Below, one piece after another: positions 12,441 to 24,420 of a DNA stretch of 64,000 bases. The position numbers and the translations under genes are program-made. How positions within the stretch are numbered: position 1 is the stretch's first letter; the number at the start of each line of letters is the position of its first letter. The stretch covers positions 117,284,703-117,348,702 of the forward strand of contig OY294070.1 of assembly GCA_958510875.1 (NCBI GenBank), written 5' to 3'. The notes under the pieces are model-generated. The model ran no database searches. It was not told the DNA's origin and saw only the letters and a program-made list of their open reading frames with translations. The stretch comes from Endomychus coccineus. Its lineage: Eukaryota; Arthropoda; Insecta; Coleoptera; Endomychidae.

Positions 12441-13979
12441 TTTCAAATAATATCTTGCCTTTAAAATATTTTTTTACTTCTAATTTTATTTTCCGTGATA
12501 TTTCCTCGAGTATTATTTGTTTCTACATTCATATACATTTGTTCCGCAGGACTGTCTGAAAGCTAGTTTGCTAACAAAAGTGAGGGAAGTCACGTGATCA
12601 ATTGATCGCAGCTCATTTCCAATTGATTCATAAATAACTTTTTGGAAAGATTACAATGATAGTAGAAATCGTCACTATACGGCCTAGGATTCATTCTAAA
12701 GTGATATATGAACGAACAACAGGATAATCGAAAAGTTTTAATCCAACCTTACCGAAAGTAAATCAAATCTTAATGACAGCAGTATAGGATTTTGAATATT
12801 TTATTTACATATTTCGTCAGATAGCAATTTGTTCATTTAGTAACATTATCTAACGAACTTTGTTATTTATTCATAGCTGTTCCGATCATAAATAATGTAA
12901 TCTGCTGTTACATTACCATGTCTAATTTTGTAATTTAATTTTAATTTCTCGCCAACATTTACAAAGATTACTTGATAAATCATCAAAGCGTTGTTTTATT
13001 TTCAATGCATTAGTGACTCTTGAATCATGTCTGATTGAAGATTTACTGTCGTGTATCTGGGTTTTTCTTAATTGAATAATATGAAGATTTATCCTCAAGG
13101 TCGTGATTTGTTCCAATTATCAGCTATCTTAAGATTTTCGCGAGCAATTTGAAAAGTTAAGTTATTCACGAATCTAATCAACATGCTAGATTACAACGCA
13201 TGCTAATTTTATAATTGATTCAAAATTATGCATTGCCTTGTCCGATAGTCGATTAAATGAAACCGAAACATACATAGACTTGAATGTTTTATTATTTTCA
13301 ATCTAATACTTCTTCTGCAAATTGAAACGAAAATCTTTAAATAGCATCGAATACTAGATTGAATAGGTTCATCCTTTACGAGATGAAAATCCATCACGAA
13401 CGAAGAAAAGTAGAAATATGCTGCGTGGCAGTTTTTAACTTCACCATAGTTATCAGCGCCACTTCTTGCATGAGAATCGACCATAAAATAGCATTAGCTC
13501 TAAAAATACTTTTTTTGTCGATTTTAGACCCCATATTGAGTGGCCTATGATCGGCTAAATAGTGGCACGGTTTATCTATTGCTTCTCAGTGACAACACAA
13601 TTCAATAGTTATGGATAGCTGTTTCGACTTCTCAGACTCATCAGCAAAACGAGTCGATTGTGATGTCAATAATCAACTGTTCTACCTATGGTATAATTAT
13701 AAAATACCATAGATAGATCTAGAGAAACCCATAGTTGTTCCAACGCCATCTAACTACGAATAGATAGTTTGTTGTCCCACTAAGAAATCTTTGGATTCGT
13801 AGCTACACAGTAATCATAATAACGGAATTTAACAACAATCGGTTTGAATAATAGTGTTTTTGTTGCGACGAATTCAACTTGATTAAGATGATGCAATTTA
13901 ATAGTTGTTTCTGCTGTCAACGAAATTCTAGTATCCTTTTTTTAAGAAGCCATCAATTGAGGAAGTAAATGGGGATAAC
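12441..13979. other. No gene recognised
   Basis: Contains the 20-bp segment TGAGGGAAGTCACGTGATCA (12581-12600), which has a near match at 46719-46738, and a short hairpin around 13688-13716 (CTATGGTA/TACCATAG). No coding domain. Confidence 0.35.
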
Positions 13980-13984
13980 GGGGG

Positions 13985-15075
13985 CTATGATATCTGCCCC
14001 CCACCAGAGCTCTAGAGGTTCTGGTGGGGATCGTCCCTCTACAGTTCCATATCAAATACAGTGACCGCGGGTGCGGCGTATCGGCTGGCTGGTCTGAGCC
14101 AGTGGGTCCGTGCGTCTGTGCCTCGCGGTCATGGCAAAATTTTGATTTGGGCAGCCGAGAACTGCCCGATCTTCCGGCTGACGCAGGATGCGATAGCGCC
14201 TGCTGTCATATTTCAAACACCAGACGTCCTCATAACATTGAGGACGGAACGGGAGAGCATGTACGTGGTTCACGGAAGGGTCTAAGACTGGCGCGACACT
14301 ACTCGTGTACACCCAGAGGGGAAATTTCAGTTCCCCTGGGTGCCTACGCAATACGGACCTGCGCCCTGGGAAACCTGAGATTAAACTACCGAGGTGGGCG
14401 GATTTACATCTGCACTGACAGAGGAGCGGCCCTGGGCGCACTTCGCACCTACAGAGTGACTTCTAGACTTGTCTTGGAGTGCAGGGAAACTCTGGTTGAA
14501 TTAGCCAGTGTGGGTACCTGTCCATTTTGGCGTGAAGGGAAACGAAATGGCCGATGAATTGGCCTAAGGGAGTACCTTGAGCGCCCCTGGCCCCGTTTCA
14601 ATGATCGGAATCTCATTGACCACCGGGCTCCACGTCCTCAAGGAGCTACTGAATAGACAGGTCTCCCGGTCTAGCGTGGTGCTCCTGGCATGAGGCAGGT
14701 GTAGCTCCGCATTAAGGAGTTCTCGCTTAAGCTCTCTAAAACCCTACTCTCTATGAGGAGGCGAGGACACTATCATCTGAATAAACATCTACACACAATG
14801 GGACTTGTTGAAGGTCCAGCTTGAGTAGATGTGGGGGGGGGGGATGAAACTGCCCTCACATCCTAGCAGAATGACCAGCACTGTCTACATCACCTTGACA
14901 GCACACATATGCCGCTTGAAGCCATAAGAGATATCAGTCCATGCAAAATCTTAGCCTTCGGCACTGCCTTAGGCTTGCTGGACTGATTCTTGTATGAAGG
15001 GGCGCACAATGGACCCAATCAAGCGGTTTAAGTCCTCCGGACTTATCCGCCCCGTTTTGATTGATCGATTGAGGA
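13985..15075 (+). pseudogene. Non-LTR retrotransposon (Jockey/I-type) ORF2 remnant with RNase H
   Basis: This GC-richer block encodes the 3' third of a non-LTR ORF2. At 14061-14285 is the linker after the reverse transcriptase (AAYRLAGLSQW, GHGKIL). At 14230-14460 is the RNase H domain: EDGTGEHVRG for the usual DGSKTEEGTGAGV, SVPLGAYA, then IYICTDRGAALGALRTY (metal-binding Asp). After a frameshift it ends in VKGNEMADELA (about 14531-14565). The C-terminal tail of the family follows with stops: HLNKHLHTMGL near 14780, GGDETAL near 14840 and EIRDISPCKILAFG-like sequence near 14920-14960. RNase H removes the RNA strand during target-primed reverse transcription. The copy is 5'-truncated and decayed. 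It lies tail to tail with the minus-strand element that starts at 15211. Confidence 0.85.
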
Positions 15076-15210
15076 TGTGAATGAATTTTCACCACCGTTA
15101 TGCTTTGCGGAGAAGCTAGGCTAATAATTTGGACGTCATACTTTCAAATTTAATATATTGGGATTAAATCTCGTTGAAAACAATCTCTTTGAGCCTCTGT
15201 CGCAACAGGA

Positions 15211-15233
15211 GTAGAGTAGAGTAGAGTAGAGTA
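15211..15233. repeat. (GTAGA)n microsatellite tail of a minus-strand non-LTR element
   Basis: Four to five GTAGA units directly precede sequence that, on the minus strand, is the AAATAAAGTAC end of the retroelement upstream. Jockey/CR1-type elements often end in such short tandem repeats instead of poly(A). Confidence 0.75.
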
Positions 15234-17160
15234 CTTTATTTAGTACTAATATAATATAAGCATTATTTGCACAGGTCAGTTTAAAGATAAAAGTCAAAAT
15301 ACAAATTAATAAAAAACCAAAATCAGTCACTTGACAAATTATTAAAATTTAGATCAAAAAAAATCATCTATTTTATAAAATACATTTTTTACTAAGTAAG
15401 ATCTAATTACAATTTTAAATTTGTTAAATGGAAGACTACGAATACATATCGGTAATCTGTTAAAAAATTTGAAGGCAAGAAAATTCGGGCCGTTTTGTGA
15501 CCTGCTGAGTCTGAAAAATGGCAAATGAATATCATCCTTATGTCTGGTATAATGCGGATGAATATCGCTATTTGAACTGACAAATTCAGCGTTTTTGTGA
15601 GCATACGAGAAGCATTCAAAAATAAAAAGGCCAGGTATTGTTAAAATGTCCAGTTTTAAGAATGTGCTTCTGCAACAAGCTCTATAGTTAATGTTACCTA
15701 TTATTCTAATTGCTCTTCGCTGTAGACTAAAAATTCTGTGAATTTCACCAGTTTCCCCAAACAATGATACCGTATCTGAATTGAGACTCACACAGACCAA
15801 AATATGCTGTTTTAAGTACATTTGATGAAACAGAACCAGACAATCGACGTAAAAGATATACGTTTTTACTAACTTTTTTTGCAAGATGGTCGATATGAAC
15901 ATTCCAGGTAAGGCGCGAACACACCTAGAAATTTTGCATTAGCGTCGTCAACATGCCTCATACTAAAAACGATTTTCTCCGTTTTTTCCCGATTCATAGC
16001 TAGCCCGTTTCCTGAAAACCATTCAAAGGTATTTTCCTGTATGCGGTCAAAAGCCTCCTCAACAGACACCAGATCGGCACAATTTTCAGAAACCACGGTG
16101 TCATCAGCAAAAAGTATGGATAAGATGTCAGCAAGATAATCCGGAAAATCATTAATGAAAATCAAGAAAAGTAGAGGCCCAATTATAGAGCCTTGAGGAA
16201 CTCCAATATCAATTATTTTCATTTCGGACCAGGTTTCATTTACATACACATACTGCTGGCGGTCTGTGAGATATGATCGTATAAGACCCTACTTGATTCA
16301 TCAAAATGGTACCTCTCAAGCTTTTCCATGAGAAGTGAATGAGACACACAATCAAAATCCTTTGATAAATCTAAGAAAACTGCAAGAAAATAATCCCCTT
16401 TTTCAAAACATTTTATAGCATTGCCTACGAACTCAATTATAGCATCAATCGTGCTAAGTTTCTTCCTAAAACCATATTGATGATTAGTAAATAATTTATT
16501 TGTGTCAAAATAACCAATAATTTGTGCACACATCAATTTCTCAATAATTTTTGAAAAAACGGGAACAAGGGATATGGGTCTATAATGTTCAACTCTAGAA
16601 ATATCACCCTTTTTAAAGAGTGGAATTGTCTTGGAAATTTTCAGACAGTTTGGATAAATTCCTTCCCTGAGGCATCTATTAATGAGAGTTGTAAGTGGAT
16701 AAACAATACTATTAATGTTTCTTTTTATCAGTGAAATATTCAATCCATAAAAGTCTCTGGAGGAACTATTTTTTAAGGAACATATTACATCTCTAACTTG
16801 TATAAATGTGACTTCAGTGAATGCAAACTTCAAATGCTGTGGGATGTTTTTACAGAATAGTCCGACACCGTTTGGAACATTCATTGGAGTAGAATCAACA
16901 ATTTTACGTGGAATAGTTGCAAAGTATTCATTGAAATTGTTTGCATCAATATCACATTTTGAAACTGAACTATTTGATATTTTATTGATCTTGATTAAAT
17001 CCCACATAGTTTTGTTGGGATTTGTTTGTGCAAGGCCACATGATACATACTCATATGTTGATAAAAAATTAATGGAAAAACCCCCGAATGTCACTTTAAT
17101 AGTTCTTATTAAAAAGGTCATTAATAAGAAGCTACATACAAAAGTTTATTAGTAGATATT
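15211..17160 (-). pseudogene. Jockey/CR1-type non-LTR retrotransposon, reverse transcriptase to 3' tail
   Basis: Minus-strand frames encode, in order, the reverse transcriptase motifs IPLFKKGD, YRPISLVPVFSKIIEKLM, QYGFRKKLSTIDA and DLSKDFDCVSH (first catalytic Asp; the usual form is DLSKAFDCV) in 17121-16240. After a frameshift near 16260 come GVPQGSIIGPLLFLIFINDF and FADDT (catalytic Asp pair) in 16249-15950. The frame then shifts again through a TWNVHIDHLAKKVSKNVYL segment into FGLCESQFRYGIIVWG, and a C-terminal domain (LQRRAIRIIGN, HYTRHKDDIHLPF, FFNRLP) ending at 15354. The endonuclease domain and ORF1 are absent: the element is 5'-truncated near 17150. At least two frameshifts inactivate it. 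The RT core is unusually well kept compared with other copies here, suggesting a younger insertion. Confidence 0.9.
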
Positions 17161-18354
17161 CATCAAATAGTACAATTTAATTTGACAGTTAATTATATTA
17201 GAAAGAACCCCGAAGATATTAAAATATTTCTCGAAAGCATTGGCAGATATAAACCTTCACACTTAATTAGGTGTCAGAACAACAAATGATTTAGGTTTGT
17301 ACCCTGTGCGCTCCGAATACTATTGAATAAAAGTTGAGCGGAGAGAGCAGAGGGCAGAAACTTGTTTTCGGCCGTATTGGTCAGTGTTGTAAAAGAATCT
17401 CGTTGCATTTTGCATGTAACAGACACAATAACACTTTAAAACGACCTGCAGGCATATCCAGTATTTATCCAAGTGTTTATTTTCGTCCGTGCAAGTGTCA
17501 CAAAAAGTTAAGCATGAGGAGGTTCCAATTTTGAAATTATTCCTCTATTGAAATAAGAATTGCTATACTCACTAACCGTAACAAGGTAAGAAAACATAGA
17601 AATACGGATGTTTCGAACCTCAAGCCCAAACGGGGTAGAAGGAAATGTATATATTTTGACGTTTTGATAGCTAATATAATAACGTACAATTTTATGACAG
17701 ACTGTTCCATAGATTAATGGATATCACAGTTCCGACTGTCTATGACAGACAACACAATCATAACCCCTCAACAAAGCAGGTAGCGTTTACATGACAGAAA
17801 GCTGATACATTGACAGGTACATAATGTCCATGACAGACCATTTCATAACATAGATATTCCCGTCAATTCAGATAAACTTTCACATGGCATAGAGTATAAT
17901 TTTACGTATTTCCATTTCGTTAGCTGTTTCTACTCATTAGAAATATTTTTCTGGAATATGGAAACTTGGGGGATGATATGGTGGCGGCGCGGCCGGCGAT
18001 TTTTTCTACGGGTATTAGCTGATCCTGCGGGCGTAAATTTAGCATATTGGTAAGAATTTCACACCGACAATTTTCGACCAATGAAATACTTTTATTTTGA
18101 CTTGTTGCCATGCCAACGAAAAAATTTCAGCGGATATTTTTTCTTTTAGGGCAGAGAAGCAAAATTATAGTGGATATTTTTTGACGTTTAACAAATGAGT
18201 TTGAAAGTGATACAATACATAACAAAACAACAAAATTATGGCATTCCTTCGTAATGTCTCATATTTTCATGACAAAATGTCAAATAATATCACATTGAAA
18301 TTATTTTAAAACTAATTTTTCTTCGGTGTCGAATTCTCTTACCGAAGATTCCGA
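17161..18354. other. No gene recognised; TGACAG cluster
   Basis: No coding domain. TGACAG occurs five times on the + strand between 17695 and 17836 (17695, 17743, 17792, 17811, 17831). This hexamer is the known site of TALE homeodomain proteins, but function here is untested. Confidence 0.3.
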
Positions 18355-18470
18355 GTGCACAAATTAATTTCCGGAAATTTTCTCGAGATGCGAATATTTT
18401 GAAATTATCCCGAGTCGAAGATGATATATTCGCCATCTCGAAAAAATTTCCGGCAATAATTTTGCACATG
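18355..18470. repeat. Imperfect inverted repeat (hairpin), MITE-like
   Basis: Left arm 18355-18400 (GTGCACAAATTAATTTCCGG, then AAATTTTCTCGAGATGCGAA) pairs with right arm 18424-18470 (ATTCGCCATCTCGAAAAAAT, then TTCCGGCAATAATTTTGCAC). The loop is about 25-30 bp. No coding content; no TSD identified. Confidence 0.65.
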
Positions 18471-19489
18471 GGATATTATAAGTGAATACTTATGGTATTC
18501 TGTAATACTTATTTGAACTTTTGAAGAAACCAGGGTGTATACGAGCATTAATGTATTAAAAAAAGTGTTAATCGAGGATCCAACAGTTATTTTATTTTAA
18601 GTTTATTCTCAAGTTATTTAGATTGAATTTCTGGATCATTTGTTACGTATTTGTTCCCAAACGAAATAAGTAATTGTCGATAGATTTAGAGATCTACATA
18701 ACACGAATTTTTTTCTATTAAATTTCCAGTAAAGCACACATAAATTATTATTCCTATTGTAGAAATCTTTTATACGTATCTGAAAATTAATTATGTCTTT
18801 CTTTGTTTTCGATTCACTATCTCCGCAACCAAACACTTTTGAAATGTCAACGATCTTCAATAACAATCACCTTTCAATACTTATATTGATACAACGACAA
18901 TATTTCCCAAGATATCTAGAAAGTGAAGGTTCCAGAGGTTATTCTCCTTTAGGTCAGAATTTGTTAGTATATAGATGTTTCATTTATCTTCAAATTACAC
19001 ACACACACATACACACATATCTTTTATTATCTTTATCCAAAATTGTTTTGTCAATTAGTGTTTGCATGTAATTTAGAAGAGAATAGATGATTTCGATTAA
19101 TGAAATCAGTCTGCAGCCGACTTGTGTTTTTAAAATCCAATTAAAACTGCAGAAAACATTGGATTGGTTGTGCGTGACAGAGTAATGTATGGTTAATTAT
19201 AAACTTGAAATGGATTGAATATAGTTAATTAAATACATAAGACATTATTTTGAGATTATAGAATTCTAATTATCAATGATTATTTTATGAATTAGCTATT
19301 CTATGACTCAAATTTCATCTTTATTACTAACAACTAATCAAGTTTAACATAATTCTATGGATTCTAACCTGAAAACTGTCACTTATAAATGTCAGATAAT
19401 ACATCTTCTTTTTTAGGTTGAAATAAATAGACAATAGAAAGTGGTACTTCAAAATAACTGAATTTGGTTAAGTTTGAATTAGATTATTA
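18471..19489. other. No gene recognised; short CA microsatellite
   Basis: AT-rich; an (AC)n tract with one interruption lies at 18997-19018. No domain recognised. Confidence 0.35.
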
Positions 19490-20060
19490 TGAAGTTTTGA
19501 AAGACTGGAATCTATTTTGTCATTAACACAATTGTTTCTTTTAATTTGGATACTTTCCAATATCAAACGTTTTTTATTATTCTTTTCAATATTTAAAATT
19601 CAATGGTTTGTATCTTTTACATGCTTACTAAGTATAGTGGATGAATTTTTAGTATATTTATGCCCATTCAATCTTTTATCGAGGTATTGGGAAGAATGGC
19701 CGATATATACCTTTTCGTAATCTTTTTGAAAGGTACGTTGCTTTTTAATTTAGTAAAAATACTTTTCTGGTTCATATAAGTTTTAAGACATATATGTAGG
19801 TCATAAGGTTTTACTATATTACATAATTTTTCAGAAAGACCATTAATATATGGTAGTGATATGTAATGTCTATCTTTTGATTTCTCATTATTGGTATTGA
19901 TTTTACTAGATGAATTATAAAATTTATGAATTTTGTATTTAGTTATGGAATTGACTAAATCAATGGTATAACCAATCTTTATTAAATTAAAAATTGAACT
20001 AGAGAAACTATGTTTGCTGCTTTGGAAATACAAAGGTTTCTCTATCTTCGAAAGCAAAAT
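19490..20060 (-). pseudogene. Penelope-like element, linker and GIY-YIG endonuclease remnant
   Basis: The minus frame from 20057 encodes the region after the Penelope reverse transcriptase, including LPYINGLSEKL and then a KSIFTKLKSNVPF stretch, the family linker before the endonuclease. After a frameshift near 19725 the GIY-YIG domain follows: KVYIGHSSQYLDKRLNGHKY (YIG motif and catalytic Arg), LSKHVKDTNH, then KKRLILESIQI (catalytic Glu) and KRNNCVNDKID, down to about 19500. In Penelope-like elements this nuclease nicks the target for reverse transcription. The RT catalytic motifs are not visible upstream (higher coordinates), so the copy is 5'-truncated. Codon order and motif spacing are good; an internal stop follows DTNH. 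Confidence 0.85.
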
Positions 20061-20934
20061 ATATATTTGAAGTTCATAAACGATTTCAAGACAGCTGTGA
20101 CTGAAAAAACAAGAACGTAAGGAATGTTTTTTCTATTATGTGTTTTTCAATTCAAACATGACACCAGTATCTCTAACATTAGAGATAATTGTACTTGCAT
20201 GTCGCTTCACTCAAAGTTACCTCGCCTGAAATTAACTCGTAAGTACAGGTAATTATCGTTGTTTTTCGAGGGGTAATTATAATAACGATTACAAAAATCG
20301 TTTAAGTTAAAATAATAATATAATCGAAAAAAGTTAAGGAGACAATTAATAGTTGAAATAATCAACACAATGAACTACGGTAGACATTCAATACATTCAA
20401 AATGAAACTAATAATATCAAACACACGGAATTGAATTTTCAAATATATTTACTGGAGGATAAAGCGTAACAGCCACCGACTCTGGTTGTTGCTTCAGTAA
20501 CTGGGAACGAACCCCTAGGTGTATATCGTTTCCCTTCTACTAAGAAATAATTTACGTAAACTAGATCAGCTTTTATCGTTCCTGAGCAAAAATAAACGAA
20601 ACTATTACTTAGGCGTGCTTCTTAATACAATAATATATGTTGTTTTTTGCTTTTTTTTAATGATTTGGAACTTTTCTATGTCATTGAAACTGTTTTAGAA
20701 GCTCTAACAGTTCTAAAAGAGTTAACAGAACTTTAAATATGGTGCAACGAAAATGAGATGGAGCAATGTTGAAAAATGGCTTTGTAATGAGGTTTTATGA
20801 AACCAATAGTTGTAATCGATTATCATACCAATAATAATATTTTTGCTAGTGAAACAGAAATGAGGGATCTGGTGTTATTATGGACAGAAAGCTTACTTTT
20901 AATGCAAATTAATTGTAATCATTTGGTTAATAAA
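20061..20934. other. No gene recognised
   Basis: AT-rich sequence with no recognised domain on either strand. Confidence 0.35.
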
Positions 20935-21159
20935 GCACTCAATTCCTTTTTATAAAAAGAGTTTCTAGCGATTTTCATGACATTGTTACTATAAGATATC
21001 TTTACACAGCATTGGTGCATCCGCACCTTGAGTATTGCTCTTTTATAATGTTAATCGCATGAGGATTAAAACGGTTCAACATAAGTTCTTAAGATTTGCC
21101 GTCTATTAAATGGATATTGGATTTCGTGACTATAATTTCTATTACGACTTGGTTGAATC
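20935..21159 (+). pseudogene. CR1/Jockey-like ORF2 C-terminal fragment, left part
   Basis: Plus-strand translation gives TIRYLYTALVHPHLEYCSFI and then TVQHKFLRFAVY, matching the thumb/C-terminal region after the reverse transcriptase of CR1/Jockey-type ORF2 (usual form LVRPHLEYC...VQRKFLRF). One frameshift falls between these motifs. The frame runs up to 21159, where a DNA transposon interrupts it; the reading continues at 24458 (…DLVES then ILNIEKLTLRRNFYS). Strongly 5'-truncated. Confidence 0.8.
21152..21159. repeat. 8-bp target-site duplication, left copy (GTTGAATC)
   Basis: Identical to 24458-24465. Removing the intervening 3298 bp plus one copy restores the CR1/Jockey-like reading frame, which confirms the insertion borders. 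Confidence 0.85.
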
Positions 21160-21179
21160 CGAGGGGCAAACCGCAGTGG

Positions 21180-21305
21180 AAGTTTGGTGTACAAGAACAT
21201 GGAAGTTTGCGGAAGTTAGTGGAAGTTGGAGGAAGTTAGTGGAAGTTAGTGGAAGTTAGAGGAAGTTAGAGGAAGTTAGTGGAAGTTAGTGGAAGTTAGT
21301 AGAAG
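21180..21305. repeat. Left subterminal array of GGAAGTTAGT decamers
   Basis: About eleven 10-bp units of the form GGAAGTTAGT, with variants GGAAGTTAGA and GGAAGTTGGA. Units are on the same strand as those of the right array. Confidence 0.85.
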
Positions 21306-21540
21306 TGCATGAAAGCTTCTATTTATGTACGCATGCGTCGTAGTCGTATAATGCCAAACATTTACGACAACGGCAGAAGAATTTGTGGAATATTGATCAC
21401 GAAAAGGATGTTTCCAAGACACCACAGACAATTAACATTATTTTTCGTCAATACCACCTTCATTGGCATCAACGTCATCAAAAACGGTGTCTAATTCGTC
21501 AACTACTTAGTCAACTAAAAAAATTAAGATTCTCGAAATT

Positions 21541-22683
21541 ACAAAACTTTCGTTAGATGATGAATTAATTTATGATTTGAACGGGGGGGAAAGTGGGGCT
21601 ACTGATCCATGTTCAACAAACGATTTGCTCATTGATAATTGGGCAAGTGGGCAAAAAGCGAATTATGGTTATGTTATAATGGCCCAGCCTCTATCGATGA
21701 CGGCATCTTCTTATTGCCTGTGTATTAACGGTACCAATAATAAATTTACTTCCAAAGACGTTGTAGATAGAAGGAAATACATGGAAAAAGAAGCTCAAAG
21801 GTATGGAACACATATCATTGTATTTTCCGCGGATGGAGATAATTGGCTATTAAAGGTCTTGTCGCCCCTTTCAGAAAATAAAAGTAATAGTGATTGGGCA
21901 TGGTTTCAGATGGGCAAATTTGATAGCAAATGCTGGCAATGTGCAGGATATGGTTCACATCAGCACAAAGTTACGAACGCGACTCCTAAAACCTTCCATC
22001 GTTCTACCCATTGGAAAACATATAGCATCCGCTAGCCATTTACATATTCTCATTCGAGATTATTGCAAAGAAAAGAATCTATTGGTGATCTCCGATTTAA
22101 AAGCTGAAGACAAAATGAATTTTCAAGCTGCCGAAAAAATGTGTTTAAAAAAGTGATTGATATGTTAAAGGTAATTTCGGATAGTGAAGCGACTGTGGCA
22201 TATTTAACAATAGTGAACTATGTACGCAGTTACTTCCTATTTAGAAAAAGATTTAGATATTCACACTAGCATTTATCCTATTTGGTTTGCTGTATTTTTT
22301 TACGTGTTTATAGGAAATGGATACTTGATCATGCAGAATATATCCTTAAGGACAACATCATATCATTAAATTCATGTGTGTGTATCGAAAATAACGCTCA
22401 CAATTTAATAAAAATTATAAAATTAATACAGAGCCTTTCAAATTTAAACGAGTCAATGTTTTTGCCATGGCTGTATAGCAGCCAAGTATGTGAGAAAATT
22501 TTTCGAGCTACTAGATCTATGACATCAACATATTCAACTATTGTTAATTTTAGTATCAAAGATATTATAGATCGAATAAGTAGAATATCTATAATTAATG
22601 TTGTTCTTAATGAGCTCAATCACGATTTTCTTTTTCCACGTCAAGAAAAAAAAATCGTTAGAATTAAGATCCCGAAGAATTGA
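21541..22683 (+). pseudogene. Transposase of the 3.3-kb element, catalytic part, frameshifted
   Basis: Three frames join to one domain order. Frame 1 (to about 21870): NYGYVIMAQPLS, LCINGTNNKF, then FSADGD at 21823-21840, a likely catalytic Asp strand. Frame 2 (21890-22156): VQDMVHISTKLRTRLLKPS from 21941, then IGKHIASASHLHILI, a conserved helix block. Frame 1 again (22282-22683): FLRVYRKWILDHAEYILKDN, CVCIENNAH, LPWLYSSQVCEKIF and RSMTSTYSTIVNFS. I recognise this order from uncharacterised transposases of arthropods, hydra and fish but cannot name the superfamily. The N-terminal DNA-binding domain is not seen: the stretch 21310-21540 has stops in all frames. The protein is broken by at least two frameshifts and cannot be made intact. 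Confidence 0.65.
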
Positions 22684-24033
22684 TGTTAATGATAGAGATA
22701 TTGAGAAGACAATAATCAATAAATATTGCAATGTCCGATGTACTAAACTTGACCCACAAACTTGGGATATTCGTAGACGAGGATTCGTGGAAGAAGATAA
22801 TCCTGCCTGTAATACTTGATGAAAACACAGAGGAAGACAACCTGGGAGACAATTAAGAAGATGATCATGTAGTAACTCACGAGAGCGAAGTTGTTCTATC
22901 TCCTGTTGGAGGAAACAGGAAGAACTGCAATTACACCGAGAGTGACACATATATTGATCTCGATAATGTTCTGGACATGACTGAAATTGCGTCATTGAGA
23001 AACGAACTTTGCCTTAAAGATTTTTCGAAAGATCAGTCACATATATCCAAGAACAGTTTGTTTGCTGCAGTGATGGTTGAACTAAACATATTGTTATAAA
23101 AAAATCTGTGTTGGTTATTTGGTCAACCCGGAGAAACGATTTATTTCTAACAGCAAAATAAAACTCTGCGAGAATGCTCTTCTAAAATCGGCTAGATCAA
23201 AGAACCCCATACAAATTAAAGATAAAATCACAATAGGAGACTGGTGTCTTTTCAATTCAAAATGGGGAATACACAGTTTAATATTCACCATTTGGATCAC
23301 GTCCTAAATACCTACATATTGGGGCGGGTGCTATCTTTTAGCTATATGGAGGGATCGCATAAACAACGTCAATATTCATTAGACACGGCAAAGATAATGG
23401 GGTTTGAGAAATTTAATCGTGGTCTTGGGTGTTTATGTACTTGGTATCGCATAGATAAAAATGAAATTTTTCATATTATCGAAATGAAGAAGAATCTGTT
23501 TTACAGGATATCCCAACTATGCTGCAACAATTTTTTCTGGAATAATACAGTTTGACGAACCCAGTTCTAAATTACTAGTTAAGGATATTGATTACCTGCA
23601 GAATTTTGATCCTCTTTCAAATAAATTAAATAAAGAGGTGCACGAGGATATGTCAACAGAGGGCTCAGAAAAAGAGGTTGTTTATAATGATTCTTCTGAT
23701 GTCGAATCTTTTACTTCCGGAGAAGAAGGTGAAGTTTCAAATCAACCTGGTGTTATTAGTGTAGAACAAGAACTGTATTATGCTTATTTCTATGATTCAA
23801 TGTGGTATATAGGACGCATTAAAAATAGTTTGCCTCAGAACAATTTCTCTTTAAAATTTTTGAAAGAAAATTTAGGAAGCTTTTACTGGCCTAAAAGAGA
23901 CGATATAGATACAGTTAACGTAAAACATATATTTTATGGTCCAGTGAACATGGTTGGTTGCAATCCACTTCAGAAATCAAGAACTGATAGACTTAATATT
24001 GAGAAAGGGTATAAGCGCATCAAAAAAATCTAA
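22598..24033 (+). pseudogene. C-terminal region of the same transposase, with tudor/chromo-like domain
   Basis: Coding continues in shifting frames: RRIDVNDRDIEKTIINKYC (22640-22730), VNPEKRFISNSKIKLCENAL (23119 on), WYRIDKNEIFHI (23441-23476), then the best-kept stretch 23638-24033. The last has an acidic linker (EGSEKEVVYNDSSDVES, FTSGEEGEV), then YYAYFYDSMWYIGRI, FSLKFLKENLGSFYWPKRDD and IFYGPVNMVG, which looks like a small tudor/chromo-type beta-barrel found at the end of related transposases. Stops separate the pieces between 22820 and 23118. Whether all pieces came from one ORF in the parent element is inference. Confidence 0.55.
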
Positions 24034-24253
24034 ATAGAAATATGGTTGCATGTAAATGTGAGATAATTGAGAAACAATTATGTTGTGTTACTTATTGTAC
24101 ATAACGTATACGTAAATTTCTTATTTTTGGTTTATTCATAATGTACCCACTGTTAATATGATCAATACATTTTTGCAAAAGACAGTAGTTTGTAGTTTGG
24201 TACAGCTGAAGAAATGTATTAACCAACAAGATAGTGCCTCGCGAAATATGTGT

Positions 24254-24420
24254 CAATGGAAGTTCATGGAAGTTAGTGGAAGTTGGTGGAAGTCAGTGGA
24301 AGTTGGTGGAAGTTGGAGGAAGTTGGTGGAAGTTGGTGGAAGTTGATGGGAGTTAGTGGAAGTTAATGGAAGTTAGTGGAAGTTAGAGGAAGTTAGTGGA
24401 AGTCCTTTAGGAAGTGGAAG
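24254..24420. repeat. Right subterminal array of GGAAGTTAGT decamers
   Basis: Around fifteen units of GGAAGTTGGT/GGAAGTTAGT, including GGAAGTCAGT and GGGAGTTAGT variants. Direct orientation relative to the left array, so the element's ends are not simple mirror images. Confidence 0.85.

Noticed and set aside
12072..12464. 130-codon + frame
   Set aside because: It spans the ~100-bp tandem array; the repeated FGVGNCDF-like words come from the repeat.
14052..14441. 129-codon minus-strand frame
   Set aside because: Antisense shadow of the RNase H-bearing retroelement in GC-richer DNA.
8565..14843. G-runs at 8565-8576 and 14833-14843 as possible G-quadruplexes
   Set aside because: Single uninterrupted homopolymers, more likely slippage tracts than structured motifs.
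16808..17152. 114-codon + frame
   Set aside because: Antisense of the minus-strand reverse transcriptase remnant.
22534..22995. 153-codon minus-strand frame
   Set aside because: Overlaps the + strand transposase remains and has no domain of its own.
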